Below are positions 9,348 to 18,365 of a DNA stretch of 64,000 nt, in pieces (position 1 is the first letter of the stretch; the number at the start of each line of letters is the position of its first letter). Made by a program: the position numbers and the translations under genes. The notes beneath the pieces are model-generated. The model was given only the letters and a program-made list of their open reading frames with translations, was not told the DNA's origin and did no database searches. The DNA is from Actinobaculum massiliense (GTDB taxonomy: Bacteria > Actinomycetota > Actinomycetes > Actinomycetales > Actinomycetaceae), in contig NZ_LN881716.1 in NCBI RefSeq assembly GCF_001457435.1, positions 248,001-312,000 of the forward strand, written 5' to 3'.

Positions 9348-9698
9348 TTAGCGGTCTTCCATACGCTCGCGAATACGAGCCGACTTCCCGTGGCGATCGC
9401 GCAGGTAGTAGAGCTTCGCGCGGCGCACAATACCGCGGGAGAGCACTTCAATCGATTCGATCGACGGCGAGTGGACGGGGAACTTACGTTCCACACCAAC
9501 ACCGAAGGAAACCTTACGAACATCGAAAGTGGCGCGAATTCCGTCACCCTGGCGGGCGATGACAACGCCCTCGAACGCCTGGGTACGGGTGCGATTACCT
9601 TCGACGACCTTCACGTTCACGCGAACGGTATCACCGGCGCGAAACTCCGGGATGTCATCGCGGAGCTGCCCGGCATCAACAGCATCAAGGGTCTGCAT
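9348..9698 (-). CDS. rplS: 50S ribosomal protein L19
   Basis: Large-subunit protein at the 30S-50S interface. 116 residues with the L19 signatures [32 protein letters not shown] (split across about 18-50) and [13 protein letters not shown], ending in the basic [16 protein letters not shown] motif. The ATG at 9698 starts the conserved [13 protein letters not shown] segment. Confidence 0.97.
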   Translation of the reverse strand: MQTLDAVDAGQLRDDIPEFRAGDTVRVNVKVVEGNRTRTQAFEGVVIARQGDGIRATFDVRKVSFGVGVERKFPVHSPSIESIEVLSRGIVRRAKLYYLRDRHGKSARIRERMEDR

Positions 9699-9929
9699 GA
9701 ATTTTCACCTTCCGCTACTGCACGCAGGTCAATAGCGATATTTACAACGTTTAGAACTCGCGTGCCGTGCCCCCTGCGGCGGGCTTGCACAGTACATGGT
9801 GCGAGAAGCAACCTAACCATTATGCCACACGCCCGCCCCTAGTCCACAGGCGAGAAGCGTCATAAAAAGAGATTTTCATCGCCTTCCCGCTCAGCCGTCT
9901 AGCTCAGCCGTCTAACCCAGCCACCTAAC

Positions 9930-11333
9930 TCAACTGGCGTCCCCCGATGCATCCTCCCAAGAATGATGCAAGGGGCGCGCAAAGACGACGTCGTCGTTCA
10001 TCACGCCGCCCACCTTGAACGCGCGCGTTGCGACTCGCCGGAATCCGAACTTCCGATAAGCCTTCATGGCGCGGCGATTGGCCTTGTTGGTGCCCAGCCA
10101 CACGAAGGGCGCCGGGAAATCGCGGGTAGCGTCGGAGAGGCGGCGAAGGGTTTCGCAACCGAGCAGATACGCCGCGCCGGACGAGCGCCAGGCCCGCTCC
10201 ACGTAGAACTTTGAGAGCTCAACTAGCGGGCCGTCGAGAACCTTCTCCAAGGCCCCCACCGGAGCGCCTTCCTCCGCGCCGGCGACCCCGCCACCGGCGG
10301 GAATGAGGCTGAGCGTATAACCAACGGGGCGGCCGTCCGCCTCAATCGTGACTACCAGCCAGGGCCCGTCCGGCGCCAGGTACTCCTCAAACCGCTCGGT
10401 AGAGAGGTTCTCCGCCACGAAACTTTCGTACTCCGCGGCCGCCATCTCCGGCGGGCAGGCGTCAGGGAAGGTGCGCGCCGCGAGGGCGGCCAGGCGCGAA
10501 GCATCCTCCGGCCCGGGAACTCGCGCTTCCAACCGGATCGGGTGCTCACCGTCTTTAGCGGTGTACCAGCCCAGCTGCGCCAGAAACGCGCGGTCCTTCT
10601 TGTCGAGCTTTTGCGCCGCGAGCGCGGCGATCATATCCGGACGCCGAGCGCAGGTCTTTTCGAGTGCCTCATTGCGCCGCACGCGGGCAACTTTCCCGTG
10701 ATCTCCGGAGAGCAAAACCTCCGGCACCTGCAGACCGCGCCAGGAAACCGGGCGGGTATAAGAGTTGTATTCGAGCAACCCAGCTTCTCCGTGCGATTCT
10801 TCAACCAGAGATTCCGGATTCCCCACCACCCCGGGAACCAGCCGCGCCACGGCTTCGATGAGGGCGACCGCGGCCACCTCTCCCCCATTGAGCACGTAGT
10901 CACCCAGCGAATATTCGAAAACCTCGAGACCTGCCTGGCGGTAATGCTCAGCCACTCGGGTGTCGATGCCCTCGTACCGCCCGCAGGCGATAATCACGTG
11001 GTCCGCCCCGGCCAGTTCACCACACCGCTTCTGGGTGAGGGGAATTCCCGCCGGGGTGGGTATTGCGAGCACAGGTTTCTTTCCCGACGCCGCCGCGGGC
11101 CGGGCCTCATCTAGCAAAGAATCAATGGCCTTGCCCCAAATATCCGGCTTCATGACCATCCCGGCGCCACCCCCGATTGGGGTGTCGTCCACCGTGCGAT
11201 GAACATCGCTGGTCCAGTTGCGCAAATCGTGGGCGCGGGCGGAAATCAGCCCCGCCTCCCGGGCTTTGCCGACCAGCGAGATATCCAGGACACTAAAGAA
11301 ATCAGGGAAAACTGTGAGCACATCAATGCGCAT
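9930..11333 (-). CDS. trmD: TrmD tRNA m1G37 methyltransferase fused to a GNAT domain
   Basis: The N-terminal ~255 residues are TrmD, the SPOUT enzyme that methylates G37 of tRNAs reading CNN codons: [47 protein letters not shown] and the knot region are all intact. About 200 further residues form a GNAT acetyltransferase: [17 protein letters not shown] start, [18 protein letters not shown] (the R-x-x-G-x-A acetyl-CoA loop), and [20 protein letters not shown]. There is no stop or frame change between the parts, so the 467-residue fusion looks real. It follows rimM by 2 bases. The GNAT substrate is unknown. Confidence 0.92.
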   Translation of the reverse strand: MRIDVLTVFPDFFSVLDISLVGKAREAGLISARAHDLRNWTSDVHRTVDDTPIGGGAGMVMKPDIWGKAIDSLLDEARPAAASGKKPVLAIPTPAGIPLTQKRCGELAGADHVIIACGRYEGIDTRVAEHYRQAGLEVFEYSLGDYVLNGGEVAAVALIEAVARLVPGVVGNPESLVEESHGEAGLLEYNSYTRPVSWRGLQVPEVLLSGDHGKVARVRRNEALEKTCARRPDMIAALAAQKLDKKDRAFLAQLGWYTAKDGEHPIRLEARVPGPEDASRLAALAARTFPDACPPEMAAAEYESFVAENLSTERFEEYLAPDGPWLVVTIEADGRPVGYTLSLIPAGGGVAGAEEGAPVGALEKVLDGPLVELSKFYVERAWRSSGAAYLLGCETLRRLSDATRDFPAPFVWLGTNKANRRAMKAYRKFGFRRVATRAFKVGGVMNDDVVFARPLHHSWEDASGDAS

Positions 11334-11335
11334 GC

Positions 11336-11869
11336 TTAGTCCTCGCCTTCCACCACGATGATGTCCTCCTCAGAGAAGAGGCCCGGAGGGGCATCCACCA
11401 CCACGCAGTGGTCATCTAGATCTACGTCGGTCACGATCTGGCTCACGAAGGGGACGCGCGTCAGGCGGCCATCCGGCTCGCGCACAACCAGCAAATCTTG
11501 CGCAACTCCGTGCTCAATTCCGCTGACGGTGCCCAGCTCGTAGCCTTCCGGATCGAGCACTTCCAGGCCCACGAGTTCGTGAGGATACCAGGCGTCCGCT
11601 TCCGGTTCGTCCTCGTCGGACTCAATGACCAGCCGCACCCCCTTCAGCTCCTCGGCCGCGTTGCGGTTGCCCACCTCTTCGAAAAGGGCGTACGTGGAGC
11701 CTTTATAGGTGCGGGTGCGGGCGACCGTGAGCGGACCGAACTCCGAAGGTTCGGTTTCCAATGTATTGCCGACGGCGAGGCGCTTTTCCGGATCATCGGT
11801 GCGGATTTCCAAGCGCACCTCACCCTTGAGACCCTTGGCGGCGCCCACTATCGCAACGGTTAGCTGCAT
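11336..11869 (-). CDS. rimM: Ribosome maturation factor RimM
   Basis: Assists late 30S assembly by binding S19. 177 residues: an N-terminal RimM barrel ([23 protein letters not shown]), then a PRC-barrel ([28 protein letters not shown]). It ends 2 bases before trmD on the same strand, forming rimM-trmD. The C-terminus is acidic. Confidence 0.95.
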   Translation of the reverse strand: MQLTVAIVGAAKGLKGEVRLEIRTDDPEKRLAVGNTLETEPSEFGPLTVARTRTYKGSTYALFEEVGNRNAAEELKGVRLVIESDEDEPEADAWYPHELVGLEVLDPEGYELGTVSGIEHGVAQDLLVVREPDGRLTRVPFVSQIVTDVDLDDHCVVVDAPPGLFSEEDIIVVEGED

Positions 11870-11920
11870 TTTCGCTCCCTATGGTTGAATGGGTAGTGCT
11901 AAGCCCATTAGCAAACAACA

Positions 11921-11961
11921 CGAAAGCCGGCCCGTCCCTCACGGGGCCGGGCCGGCTTTCG
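11921..11961. terminator. Strong hairpin between KH gene and rimM
   Basis: Long near-perfect GC-rich inverted repeat: CGAAAGCCGGCCCG and its complement around a short TCAC-type loop. It lies just downstream of the rpsP-KH unit on the minus strand. The stem starts and ends in an A/T-rich trimer, typical of a terminator usable in either direction. Confidence 0.65.
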
Positions 11962-12016
11962 GAATTCGAATCGAAACAAGAGCCGCGCCAAGCGCCTCTC
12001 GCTTCAAACGAGGAAT

Positions 12017-12256
12017 TTAGGCGAGATCCGTTTCGATAACATCGACCCGGACTCCGCCGTGACCCGCCAGCGCGTTCATCACGGTGCGCAGGGCCTTGGC
12101 GGTACGCCCGCCGCGCCCGATTACGCGACCCAGATCATCCGGGTTCACGCGAACCTCAAGGAGTTCACCGCGACGGTTTTCCTTCGAGCTCACCTCGACG
12201 TCCTCCGGCGAATCAACAATCCCCTTAACCAGGTGTTCGAGCGCGTCAACTAGCAT
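12017..12256 (-). CDS. khpA: KH-domain RNA-binding protein (KhpA type)
   Basis: Single KH-domain protein of 79 residues; KhpA family members bind RNA and affect cell division and elongation in Gram-positives. The KH GxxG loop is VIGRGGRTAKALRTVMNAL at about 43-61. It starts within the rpsP stop (TAATG overlap), so the two are translationally coupled, as in other actinobacteria. Confidence 0.93.
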   Translation of the reverse strand: MLVDALEHLVKGIVDSPEDVEVSSKENRRGELLEVRVNPDDLGRVIGRGGRTAKALRTVMNALAGHGGVRVDVIETDLA

Positions 12257-12762
12257 TAGTTCTCCTCGTTAGCCGCTTCGGCCGGCTCGGCTTCGGTGGT
12301 CTCTTCAGCCGCCGCCTCGGCAGCGGCAGCTTCTTCAGCGGCCTTCTTCTCGGCCTCTTCTTTAGCCTTGGCCTCAGCCACCGCGGCGCGGCGCTTCTCG
12401 GCCTGGTTCTGAACGTCCTCAACCGCCGACTTGCGAGCCTCTTCGCGGTCAACCGTCTCCGGCACGCGCAGGCGGCCTTCCTGACCGTTCTTGTAACCCT
12501 TGAACTTGTGCCAATCGCCGGTGATCTTCAGCTGCGCGAGCACCGCCTCGGACGGCTGAGCGCCAACGCCGAGCCAGTACTGAGCGCGCTCGGAATCAAT
12601 GCGAATGGTGGACGGATCCGTGTTCGGGTCGTAGTAGCCGATCTCTTCAATCACGCGGCCATCACGCTTCTTGCGCGAATCGACGACGACGATACGGTAC
12701 TGGGCCGCACGGATCTTGCCCATGCGCTTCAAACGAATTTTGACTGCCACTTGAGTGGTCAT
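12256..12762 (-). CDS. rpsP: 30S ribosomal protein S16
   Basis: Small-subunit assembly protein. I start at the ATG at 12762 ([20 protein letters not shown]); an upstream in-frame ATG at 12936 precedes sequence unlike S16. 168 residues: the S16 core to about residue 85, then a tail rich in Ala, Glu and Lys that nearly doubles the usual length. It is followed by the overlapping KH gene. Confidence 0.96.
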   Translation of the reverse strand: MTTQVAVKIRLKRMGKIRAAQYRIVVVDSRKKRDGRVIEEIGYYDPNTDPSTIRIDSERAQYWLGVGAQPSEAVLAQLKITGDWHKFKGYKNGQEGRLRVPETVDREEARKSAVEDVQNQAEKRRAAVAEAKAKEEAEKKAAEEAAAAEAAAEETTEAEPAEAANEEN

Positions 12763-13115
12763 GCCTTTCTTACTTGGGTGGAAAAATCGGCGCGCTGGGG
12801 GTACATGCGCGCCCCTGAAATTCCCGTGAACAAAGAAGAATCTCGGTTGAGAGGGACCCAGACCTTCCAAGTACAACCAAGTATTCTGCCAGAAAGTAAG
12901 AATAAATAACACCCTCGCTTCGGTGGAGCTAGTCACCGCCGCGGCGGTTTACCACGGCGCCGGCTACCACCGCGCCACCGCCGCACCGCCGGGCATCCAA
13001 GCCTCCGCCGCGGCACGGCTTTCGCTCCCCCGGCCCAAATTCTTCGGCTCCCCGCACACCTTGACATTGTGCACAGGGGCGCGAAAACAGGAGGCTAATC
13101 GGTGAGAATAAAGGC
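12763..13115. other. Intergenic region between divergent rpsP and CDF gene
   Basis: No gene seen. The minus strand carries a plausible rpsP promoter, TTATTT, 17 bases, then GAATAC, about 130 bases before the rpsP start. The region also includes TTGACA at 13063 on the plus strand without a good -10 at standard spacing. Confidence 0.4.
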
Positions 13116-14111
13116 GTGAAAACAATAAGTACGGGAAGCTTAGTCAAATATGCGTGGCTTTCGGTAGCAGCCGCAATCCTCACCATCGCCCTCAAGGCGG
13201 GAGCCTATTTCCTCACCGGCTCGGTTGGTTTGCTGTCCGACGCCGCCGAATCGCTGGTAAATCTCGTAGCAGCGATTATTGCTCTGGCAGCACTTATTGT
13301 GGCCGGCAAACCCGCCGATCGGCACTACCCGTACGGCCGCTCGAAGGCCGAATACTTTTCTTCCGCCGTCGAAGGCTCCATGATTTTTGTGGCAGCCGCC
13401 GTCATTATTGTCTCCGCCGTCGAGCGACTCCTTCACCCCCAACCACTTGAGCAACTGGGAATTGGTCTTACCGTGGTCGGTGTGGCAACGGTTGTTAATT
13501 TCCTGGCGGGCCTGACGCTTCTGCGCGCCGGCAAAGCCAACCGCTCCCCCACCTTGATCGCGGACGGGAAGCATCTACTCACCGATGTGGCGACCTCGCT
13601 CGGGGTAATCGCCGGAGTGGCCTTGGTCGCCGTCACCGGCTGGGAACGGCTGGACCCCATCGTGGCGATTCTGGTGGCGATCAATATTATTGTCACCGGC
13701 GTTCGCCTGGTTAAAGATTCCTTAGCCGGGCTGATGGACGCCACGCTTCCCGATGACCACAACGCCGCGGTGGTGGAGATTTTGCGCCAACACACCCGCA
13801 AAGATGTGCGCTTCCACGGCCTGCAAACGCGCGTATCCGGGCGCGAGTCTTTTGCCAACTTCGATATGTTGGTTCCCGGTTCGTGGACGGTACGCGAGGG
13901 GCACGAGGCCGCCGAGGACCTTATCGAAGAGCTCTCCGCGGCGGTGCCGGGCTTGCGGGTGCTGGTGCACGTGGAGCCGCTGGAAGATCCGCGCTCCTAC
14001 GAGGATATTCCGGAAGGTTTTGTGCCCCTGGGCGGTTTCGCCGATTCTGTTCCCGACGTCGTTATCGACGCCCTGGCTCGCAAACGCGAGGAACCCGCGC
14101 CCGGCGAGTAA
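13116..14111 (+). CDS. Cation diffusion facilitator (CDF) metal exporter
   Basis: Inner-membrane proton/divalent-metal antiporter. 331 residues from a GTG start preceded by AAAGG. Six hydrophobic helices in the first ~200 residues; the transport-site pairs appear as SDAAESLVN in helix 2 and ADGKHLLTDVATS in helix 5. A cytoplasmic C-terminal dimerisation domain follows (HTRKDVRFHGLQTRVSG onward). The motifs fit the Fe/Mn/Zn-type CDFs, but the metal cannot be assigned. Degenerate 18-base repeats follow the stop. Confidence 0.92.
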   Translation: MKTISTGSLVKYAWLSVAAAILTIALKAGAYFLTGSVGLLSDAAESLVNLVAAIIALAALIVAGKPADRHYPYGRSKAEYFSSAVEGSMIFVAAAVIIVSAVERLLHPQPLEQLGIGLTVVGVATVVNFLAGLTLLRAGKANRSPTLIADGKHLLTDVATSLGVIAGVALVAVTGWERLDPIVAILVAINIIVTGVRLVKDSLAGLMDATLPDDHNAAVVEILRQHTRKDVRFHGLQTRVSGRESFANFDMLVPGSWTVREGHEAAEDLIEELSAAVPGLRVLVHVEPLEDPRSYEDIPEGFVPLGGFADSVPDVVIDALARKREEPAPGE

Positions 14112-14171
14112 ACGGCATCGGGCAATGAAACGGCGCCCGGCAAAGAAGCCGAGCGCCACGCGAAATAGCAA

Positions 14172-14289
14172 CTAGCGCAAGAAACGCTTGAGCTCTTCCA
14201 TATCTATCTCCGGCTCGCTCCCCGCGGCCGGGCCGCCGAGCGGGCCTCCTGCCGGACCCGCCTCTGATACCCATCTACCTGAGGTGGGG
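14172..14289 (-). other. ffh: Detached 3' end of ffh coding sequence
   Basis: Read on the minus strand in the same frame as ffh, this stretch encodes PTSGRWVSEAGPAGG, a Gly/Pro-rich linker, then DMEELKRFLR and a TAG stop at 14172-14174. Such a linker plus a terminal amphipathic helix is typical of Ffh C-termini. It is cut off from the rest of ffh by the adapter sequence at 14290-14327. Confidence 0.75.
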
Positions 14290-14327
14290 CTGTCTCTTAT
14301 ACACATCTAGATGGGTATAAGAGACAG
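14290..14327. other. Two head-to-head Tn5 mosaic ends (sequencing adapter artefact)
   Basis: Bases 14290-14308 are exactly CTGTCTCTTATACACATCT, the 19-bp Tn5 mosaic end used in Nextera libraries. Bases 14309-14327 are the inverted copy with one mismatch (AGATGGGTATAAGAGACAG). No 9-bp target duplication flanks the pair (GAGGTGGGG left, GCCGAGCGC right) and no transposase lies between, so this is a library or assembly chimera rather than an insertion. The mismatched half is identical over 10 bases to the complement of genomic 14267-14276, hinting at adapter mispriming there. Confidence 0.93.
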
Positions 14328-15842
14328 GCCGAGCGCCCCGCCTTGCGCGCCCCCAAAGGCGCTACCTTGCTGGGGCTTTTGCTGAGCGGCGGCCGCGGCC
14401 TCCGCCTCCTGGCGTGCCCGCTTGGCGGGATTGCCCGAACGTCCCTTCTTATTGCCTGACTTCTTCTTCTGCGCCCGCTTCTGCTTACGCGAACCGCCGG
14501 CACCAGGCATCCCCGGCATTCCGGGCATCCCCGGCATTCCCCCGCCGCGCGACATCTGCTGCATGACCTTGCGCGCCTGCTCGAAGCGCTCAATCAGCGA
14601 GTTAATCTCCTGCACCGTGGTGCCCGAGCCATTGGCGATACGCTGACGGCGCGAGCCGTTGAGGATCTTCGGATTGCGACGCTCCTGCGGGGTCATCGAC
14701 TGAATAATCGCCTCAATGCGGCCCATGGAAGATTCGTCCCAATCCTCCAGTTGCTTGCGGAACTGCCCCATTCCCGGGAGCATTCCCAAAAGCTTCTTCA
14801 TCGAGCCCATGCGCTTGATCTGGTTCATCTGCACCAGGAAGTCGTTGAGGTCGAAATCGCCCTCACTCATCTTGGAGGCGAGCTCGGCCTGCTGCTCTTC
14901 GTTCCAGGTACGTTCGGCCTGCTCAATGAGGGTGAGCACGTCACCCATATCAAGAATTCGCGAAGCCATGCGGTCGGCGTGGAACTTCTCGAAGTCGGTG
15001 AGCTTCTCGCCGGTGGAGGCGAACAGAATTGGCTTGCCGGTTACCCCGCGTACCGAAAGCGCGGCACCGCCTCGCGTGTCGCCGTCAAGTTTTGTGACGA
15101 CGACGCCGCTGAAGCCGACTCCCTCTTGGAACGCATTCGCGGTTGCCACCGCGTCCTGGCCCACCATCGCGTCAATGACGAACAGACTTTCATCGGGCCG
15201 CACCGCATCGCGAATATCAGCGGCCTGGCGCATGAGTACTTCGTCGATACCCAGGCGACCGGCGGTATCAACCACCACCGCGGCGAAGCCCTCGCGTGCG
15301 GCGTAGTCCACGCCCGAGCGGGCCACCGCCACCGGATCACCAATGCCGTTACCGGGCTCGGGCGCCCACACTTCCACGCCGGCACGCTCGCCCACTACCT
15401 GAAGCTGCTGGACGGCATTGGGGCGCTGCAGATCGGAGGCAACAAGAAGGGTTTTACGGCCGTTGCTCTGGAGCCATTTACCGAGCTTTCCAGCCAGGGT
15501 GGTTTTACCAGCACCCTGCAGACCGGCCAGCATAATGACCGTGGGGCGTCCCTGGGCGAAATTGAGTTCACGATCCTCGCCGCCCAGCATGTGCACCAGC
15601 TCGTCATAAACAATCTTGACGATTTGCTGGGACGGGTTAAGCGCCTGAGAACGAACCGCACCGGTGGCCTTTTCCCGCACATTCGCGGTGAATTCACGCA
15701 CGACGGGCAAGGCGACGTCGGCATCAAGAAGCGCGCGCCGGATCTCGGTGGTTGTCTGCTCGACGTCGGCCTCGGTGAGAAGGCCCTTGCTTCGCAAGTT
15801 CTTAAACGCACCGGTAATACGATCGGAAAGATTGTTGAACAA
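14307..15842 (-). CDS. ffh: Signal recognition particle protein Ffh (C-terminus broken by adapter)
   Basis: SRP GTPase that with 4.5S RNA targets nascent membrane proteins to FtsY. The open frame gives 511 residues: N domain, G domain with GLQGAGKTTLAGKLG, DLQRPNAVQQL, DTAGRLGIDE and TKLDGDTRGG, and the Met-rich M domain (MKKLLGMLPGMGQFRKQL, NPKILNGSRRQRIANGSG). The last six residues, LSLIPI, and the stop are translated adapter. The native tail resumes at 14289 and ends at 14172. The residual length is out of step by 2 bases if the adapter is simply removed, so a few genomic bases may also be missing. Confidence 0.95.
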   Translation of the reverse strand: MFNNLSDRITGAFKNLRSKGLLTEADVEQTTTEIRRALLDADVALPVVREFTANVREKATGAVRSQALNPSQQIVKIVYDELVHMLGGEDRELNFAQGRPTVIMLAGLQGAGKTTLAGKLGKWLQSNGRKTLLVASDLQRPNAVQQLQVVGERAGVEVWAPEPGNGIGDPVAVARSGVDYAAREGFAAVVVDTAGRLGIDEVLMRQAADIRDAVRPDESLFVIDAMVGQDAVATANAFQEGVGFSGVVVTKLDGDTRGGAALSVRGVTGKPILFASTGEKLTDFEKFHADRMASRILDMGDVLTLIEQAERTWNEEQQAELASKMSEGDFDLNDFLVQMNQIKRMGSMKKLLGMLPGMGQFRKQLEDWDESSMGRIEAIIQSMTPQERRNPKILNGSRRQRIANGSGTTVQEINSLIERFEQARKVMQQMSRGGGMPGMPGMPGMPGAGGSRKQKRAQKKKSGNKKGRSGNPAKRARQEAEAAAAAQQKPQQGSAFGGAQGGALGLSLIPI

Positions 15843-16006
15843 AGTTAGCCTCAGATATCTCGGTCATTCTCAGTGCCCGCTATGCCGGCACGTATCTCAC
15901 CCATTCTACGTGGCATTTGCCCCACGCGCCGCGCCCGGTGGGCAACTCCTCAGCGGGCGAAGCGGGGCCGGTAAATCCTCAGCGGCAAAGAATGGCCGCC
16001 GCGTCC

Positions 16007-17029
16007 TCAGTGGGCGAAGCGCGGCGGAACGATCACGCTCACCGCGCGCTCGACCAGCTCAATGTCATAAGGAGCGCGGTACATGGCTTCACCGTCGCCA
16101 AAAGAAATCAGACCCGCAGCACCTTCAACACGCACACTCTTGCCGCGGAAAATACCTACTTCGGGCAGCTTGGAGAAGCTGCCCGTGAAAAGCTTATAGA
16201 TCCGCGTACCGAGGTAACTGCGCGAGACCCCGCCGACCACTGTGATATCGAGGAGGCCGTCAGTCGGATCCGCTCCGGCGCATATTGGGAAACCGCCGCC
16301 GTAATAGGCAGTGTTCCCCACCGCGCAGAGGGTGGTTTGGCCTTCGTGCACCACTTCGCCGTCGACGCTAATTCGGGCGAACACCGGCCCAAATGTGGGA
16401 AGCTCGAGCAGAAGCGAGAGTACGTAGCGCCCGGTGCCGCGCGGCCAACTAAATGTATTCGTGCGCGCCACAATCCGAGAGTCAAAGCCAATGCACCCCA
16501 CGCTCGCGAACCACTGCCCGGGCGTAGCTTCGCCGGCTCGCGTAGCTTCGCTGGTTGGTGCGACCGGCCCGGCTTCGCCGCCAAGCCCGGGCCCGCCGCC
16601 AATCACGGCGTCGCCCGCGGGCGTCGCTCTCCCAAGGTCGAGGCGCGCCACGTTACCAGCAAGCAATTCGTCCACCGCTCGACCAATGCGCGAGTCCACG
16701 CCCAGGTGGCGTGCAAAGTCATTCCCACTGCCGGCAGGGATAATCCCCACCGGCATATCGGTGAGCGCAACTTCCTGGAGCACCGCGTGCAGGAAGCCGT
16801 CGCCACCGAAGACCACAATCGCGTCAACGTCGCCGGCCTCAACGTGGCGCCGGGCTATAAAGCGGGTGGCCTCAATTGTTTTGGTAGAGCTTTGCACCAC
16901 GGTGATCCCGCGGCTTTTGAATGCGCGAATGGCGCGGCGGAGCCGAATCCCCGCTTTCCCGGTATTGGCAGCGATTTTATAGAGAAACGCGATGCGCTCA
17001 ATCCGCGTGGTTGATAGCTGTGCGTTCAC
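16007..17029 (-). CDS. Diacylglycerol/lipid kinase family protein
   Basis: DAGK-catalytic-domain protein, likely phosphorylating a lipid such as diacylglycerol or a sphingosine-like substrate at the membrane. 340 residues. The nucleotide motif reads VVFGGDGFLHAVLQ at about 75 (GGDGT-type) with IIPAGSGNDFARHLG after it. A Gly/Ala/Thr-rich insert at about 155-185 interrupts the usual fold. The C-terminal half has the family GGGFPICAGADPTDGLLDI motif. It ends a gene pair with ftsY (11-base gap). Imperfect repeats of the last coding bases plus stop lie just after it. Confidence 0.88.
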   Translation of the reverse strand: MNAQLSTTRIERIAFLYKIAANTGKAGIRLRRAIRAFKSRGITVVQSSTKTIEATRFIARRHVEAGDVDAIVVFGGDGFLHAVLQEVALTDMPVGIIPAGSGNDFARHLGVDSRIGRAVDELLAGNVARLDLGRATPAGDAVIGGGPGLGGEAGPVAPTSEATRAGEATPGQWFASVGCIGFDSRIVARTNTFSWPRGTGRYVLSLLLELPTFGPVFARISVDGEVVHEGQTTLCAVGNTAYYGGGFPICAGADPTDGLLDITVVGGVSRSYLGTRIYKLFTGSFSKLPEVGIFRGKSVRVEGAAGLISFGDGEAMYRAPYDIELVERAVSVIVPPRFAH

Positions 17030-17040
17030 CTGGAGCCGGC

Positions 17041-18177
17041 CTAATTTCCGAGAATCGAGTCAACGAACCCTTCGGCGTCGAAGGGCGCCAGATCGTCCGG
17101 ACCCTCGCCCAGACCCACCAGCTTCACCGGCACCCCGAGCTCACGCTGCACAGACATCACAATTCCGCCCTTGGCGGTGCCGTCCAGCTTGGTCAGCACA
17201 ATTCCGGTAATTCCCGTTACTTCGCCAAATACCCGTGCCTGCTGCATTCCGTTTTGGCCGGTGGTGGCGTCAAGCACGAGGAGCACCTCATTGACCGGCG
17301 CGGTCCGCTCCATCACACGCTTGATCTTGCCGAGCTCGTCCATCAGGCCAGCCTTATTCTGCAAACGCCCAGCGGTATCGACGAGTACTACGTCCACGCC
17401 TTCTTCATCCGCGCGGTGGACGGCATCGAAAGCCACCGAAGCGGGATCAGCGCCCTCTTTATCGGAGCGAACGGTCTCAACGCCCACGCGCTCGCCCCAG
17501 GTTTCGAGCTGATCGGCCGCCGCGGCGCGGAACGTATCGGCCGCGCCCAAAATTACCGTCTTGCCGTCAGCGCGCAAAAGCCGCGCAAGTTTTCCGACCG
17601 TCGTCGTCTTGCCGGTTCCGTTCACCCCGACCATGAGCACCGACGCCGGATGAACGACGCCATCGGCATCTTCGGCGCGGGTGAGGTTCAGCGAGCGGTC
17701 CATGGTGGGGTCGACCAACTTGAGCAGTTCCTCGCGCAGTAGTTCGCGCACGCGCTCGGGATCCTTCGTGTTCTCCACCTTGACGCGCTGGCGGAGGCTA
17801 TCCATCACCTCGGTGGCAGAATCGAGTCCCATATCCGCCATCAGAAGGGTGTCTTCAAGCTCTTCCCAGTCTCCCGCAGAAAGATCGCCGCGGGAGATAA
17901 TCGCCAGAATTGCCTTGCCGAAACCGCCCGAGGTTGCCAGGCGTTCGCGGAGGCGTTGCATACGCGAAGGAACAGATTCCGGTTGTTCAATCGCGACGGC
18001 GGTTTCCACCCGGCCCGCGGGCTGCTCACCAGCTTCGGTAATTTCCTCGCGCTGCTCGGCGCGCCTCTCAAGTTCTTCGCGCCGCGCATTCTTCTTGATG
18101 ACGCCGATAAGGACCGGCACCAAAAGCAGAGCGAGAACAACAGCTACAACAATTGCGATAATTACGGGAGTATCCAC
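17041..18177 (-). CDS. ftsY: SRP receptor FtsY
   Basis: Membrane-associated GTPase that docks SRP-ribosome complexes at SecYEG. 378 residues: an N-terminal hydrophobic segment (about 5-25), a short charged linker, the N domain, and a G domain with GVNGTGKTTTVGKLA, DTFRAAAADQL, DTAGRLQNKAGLMDEL and TKLDGTAKGG. The acidic linker is much shorter than in Streptomyces. The lipid kinase gene follows 11 bases later. Confidence 0.96.
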   Translation of the reverse strand: MDTPVIIAIVVAVVLALLLVPVLIGVIKKNARREELERRAEQREEITEAGEQPAGRVETAVAIEQPESVPSRMQRLRERLATSGGFGKAILAIISRGDLSAGDWEELEDTLLMADMGLDSATEVMDSLRQRVKVENTKDPERVRELLREELLKLVDPTMDRSLNLTRAEDADGVVHPASVLMVGVNGTGKTTTVGKLARLLRADGKTVILGAADTFRAAAADQLETWGERVGVETVRSDKEGADPASVAFDAVHRADEEGVDVVLVDTAGRLQNKAGLMDELGKIKRVMERTAPVNEVLLVLDATTGQNGMQQARVFGEVTGITGIVLTKLDGTAKGGIVMSVQRELGVPVKLVGLGEGPDDLAPFDAEGFVDSILGN

Positions 18178-18365
18178 CCCGTCAGTTTCTCAAACCGCGA
18201 GGCGCTTTTCCAGCTGCAAAGCTATTTTCTTATTGAGGTCTTACTCCAGCGAGCAGGGCTAAGCCGCCTTGCTGGCGGTGCTAAGTCGGCGTGTTGTTGG
18301 GCCGCCACGACCGAATTGCATGCCCGCGGCAACGCGATTACTAGGCGAAGCGAGCCTCGGTGCCG

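Noticed and set aside
14290-14327. Real Tn5-like insertion in ffh
   Set aside because: No transposase or passenger between the ends, no 9-bp target duplication, and the ends abut directly.
14751-15848. 365-codon open frame antisense to ffh
   Set aside because: Shadow of a highly conserved gene in a high-GC genome; no ribosome site or recognisable domain.
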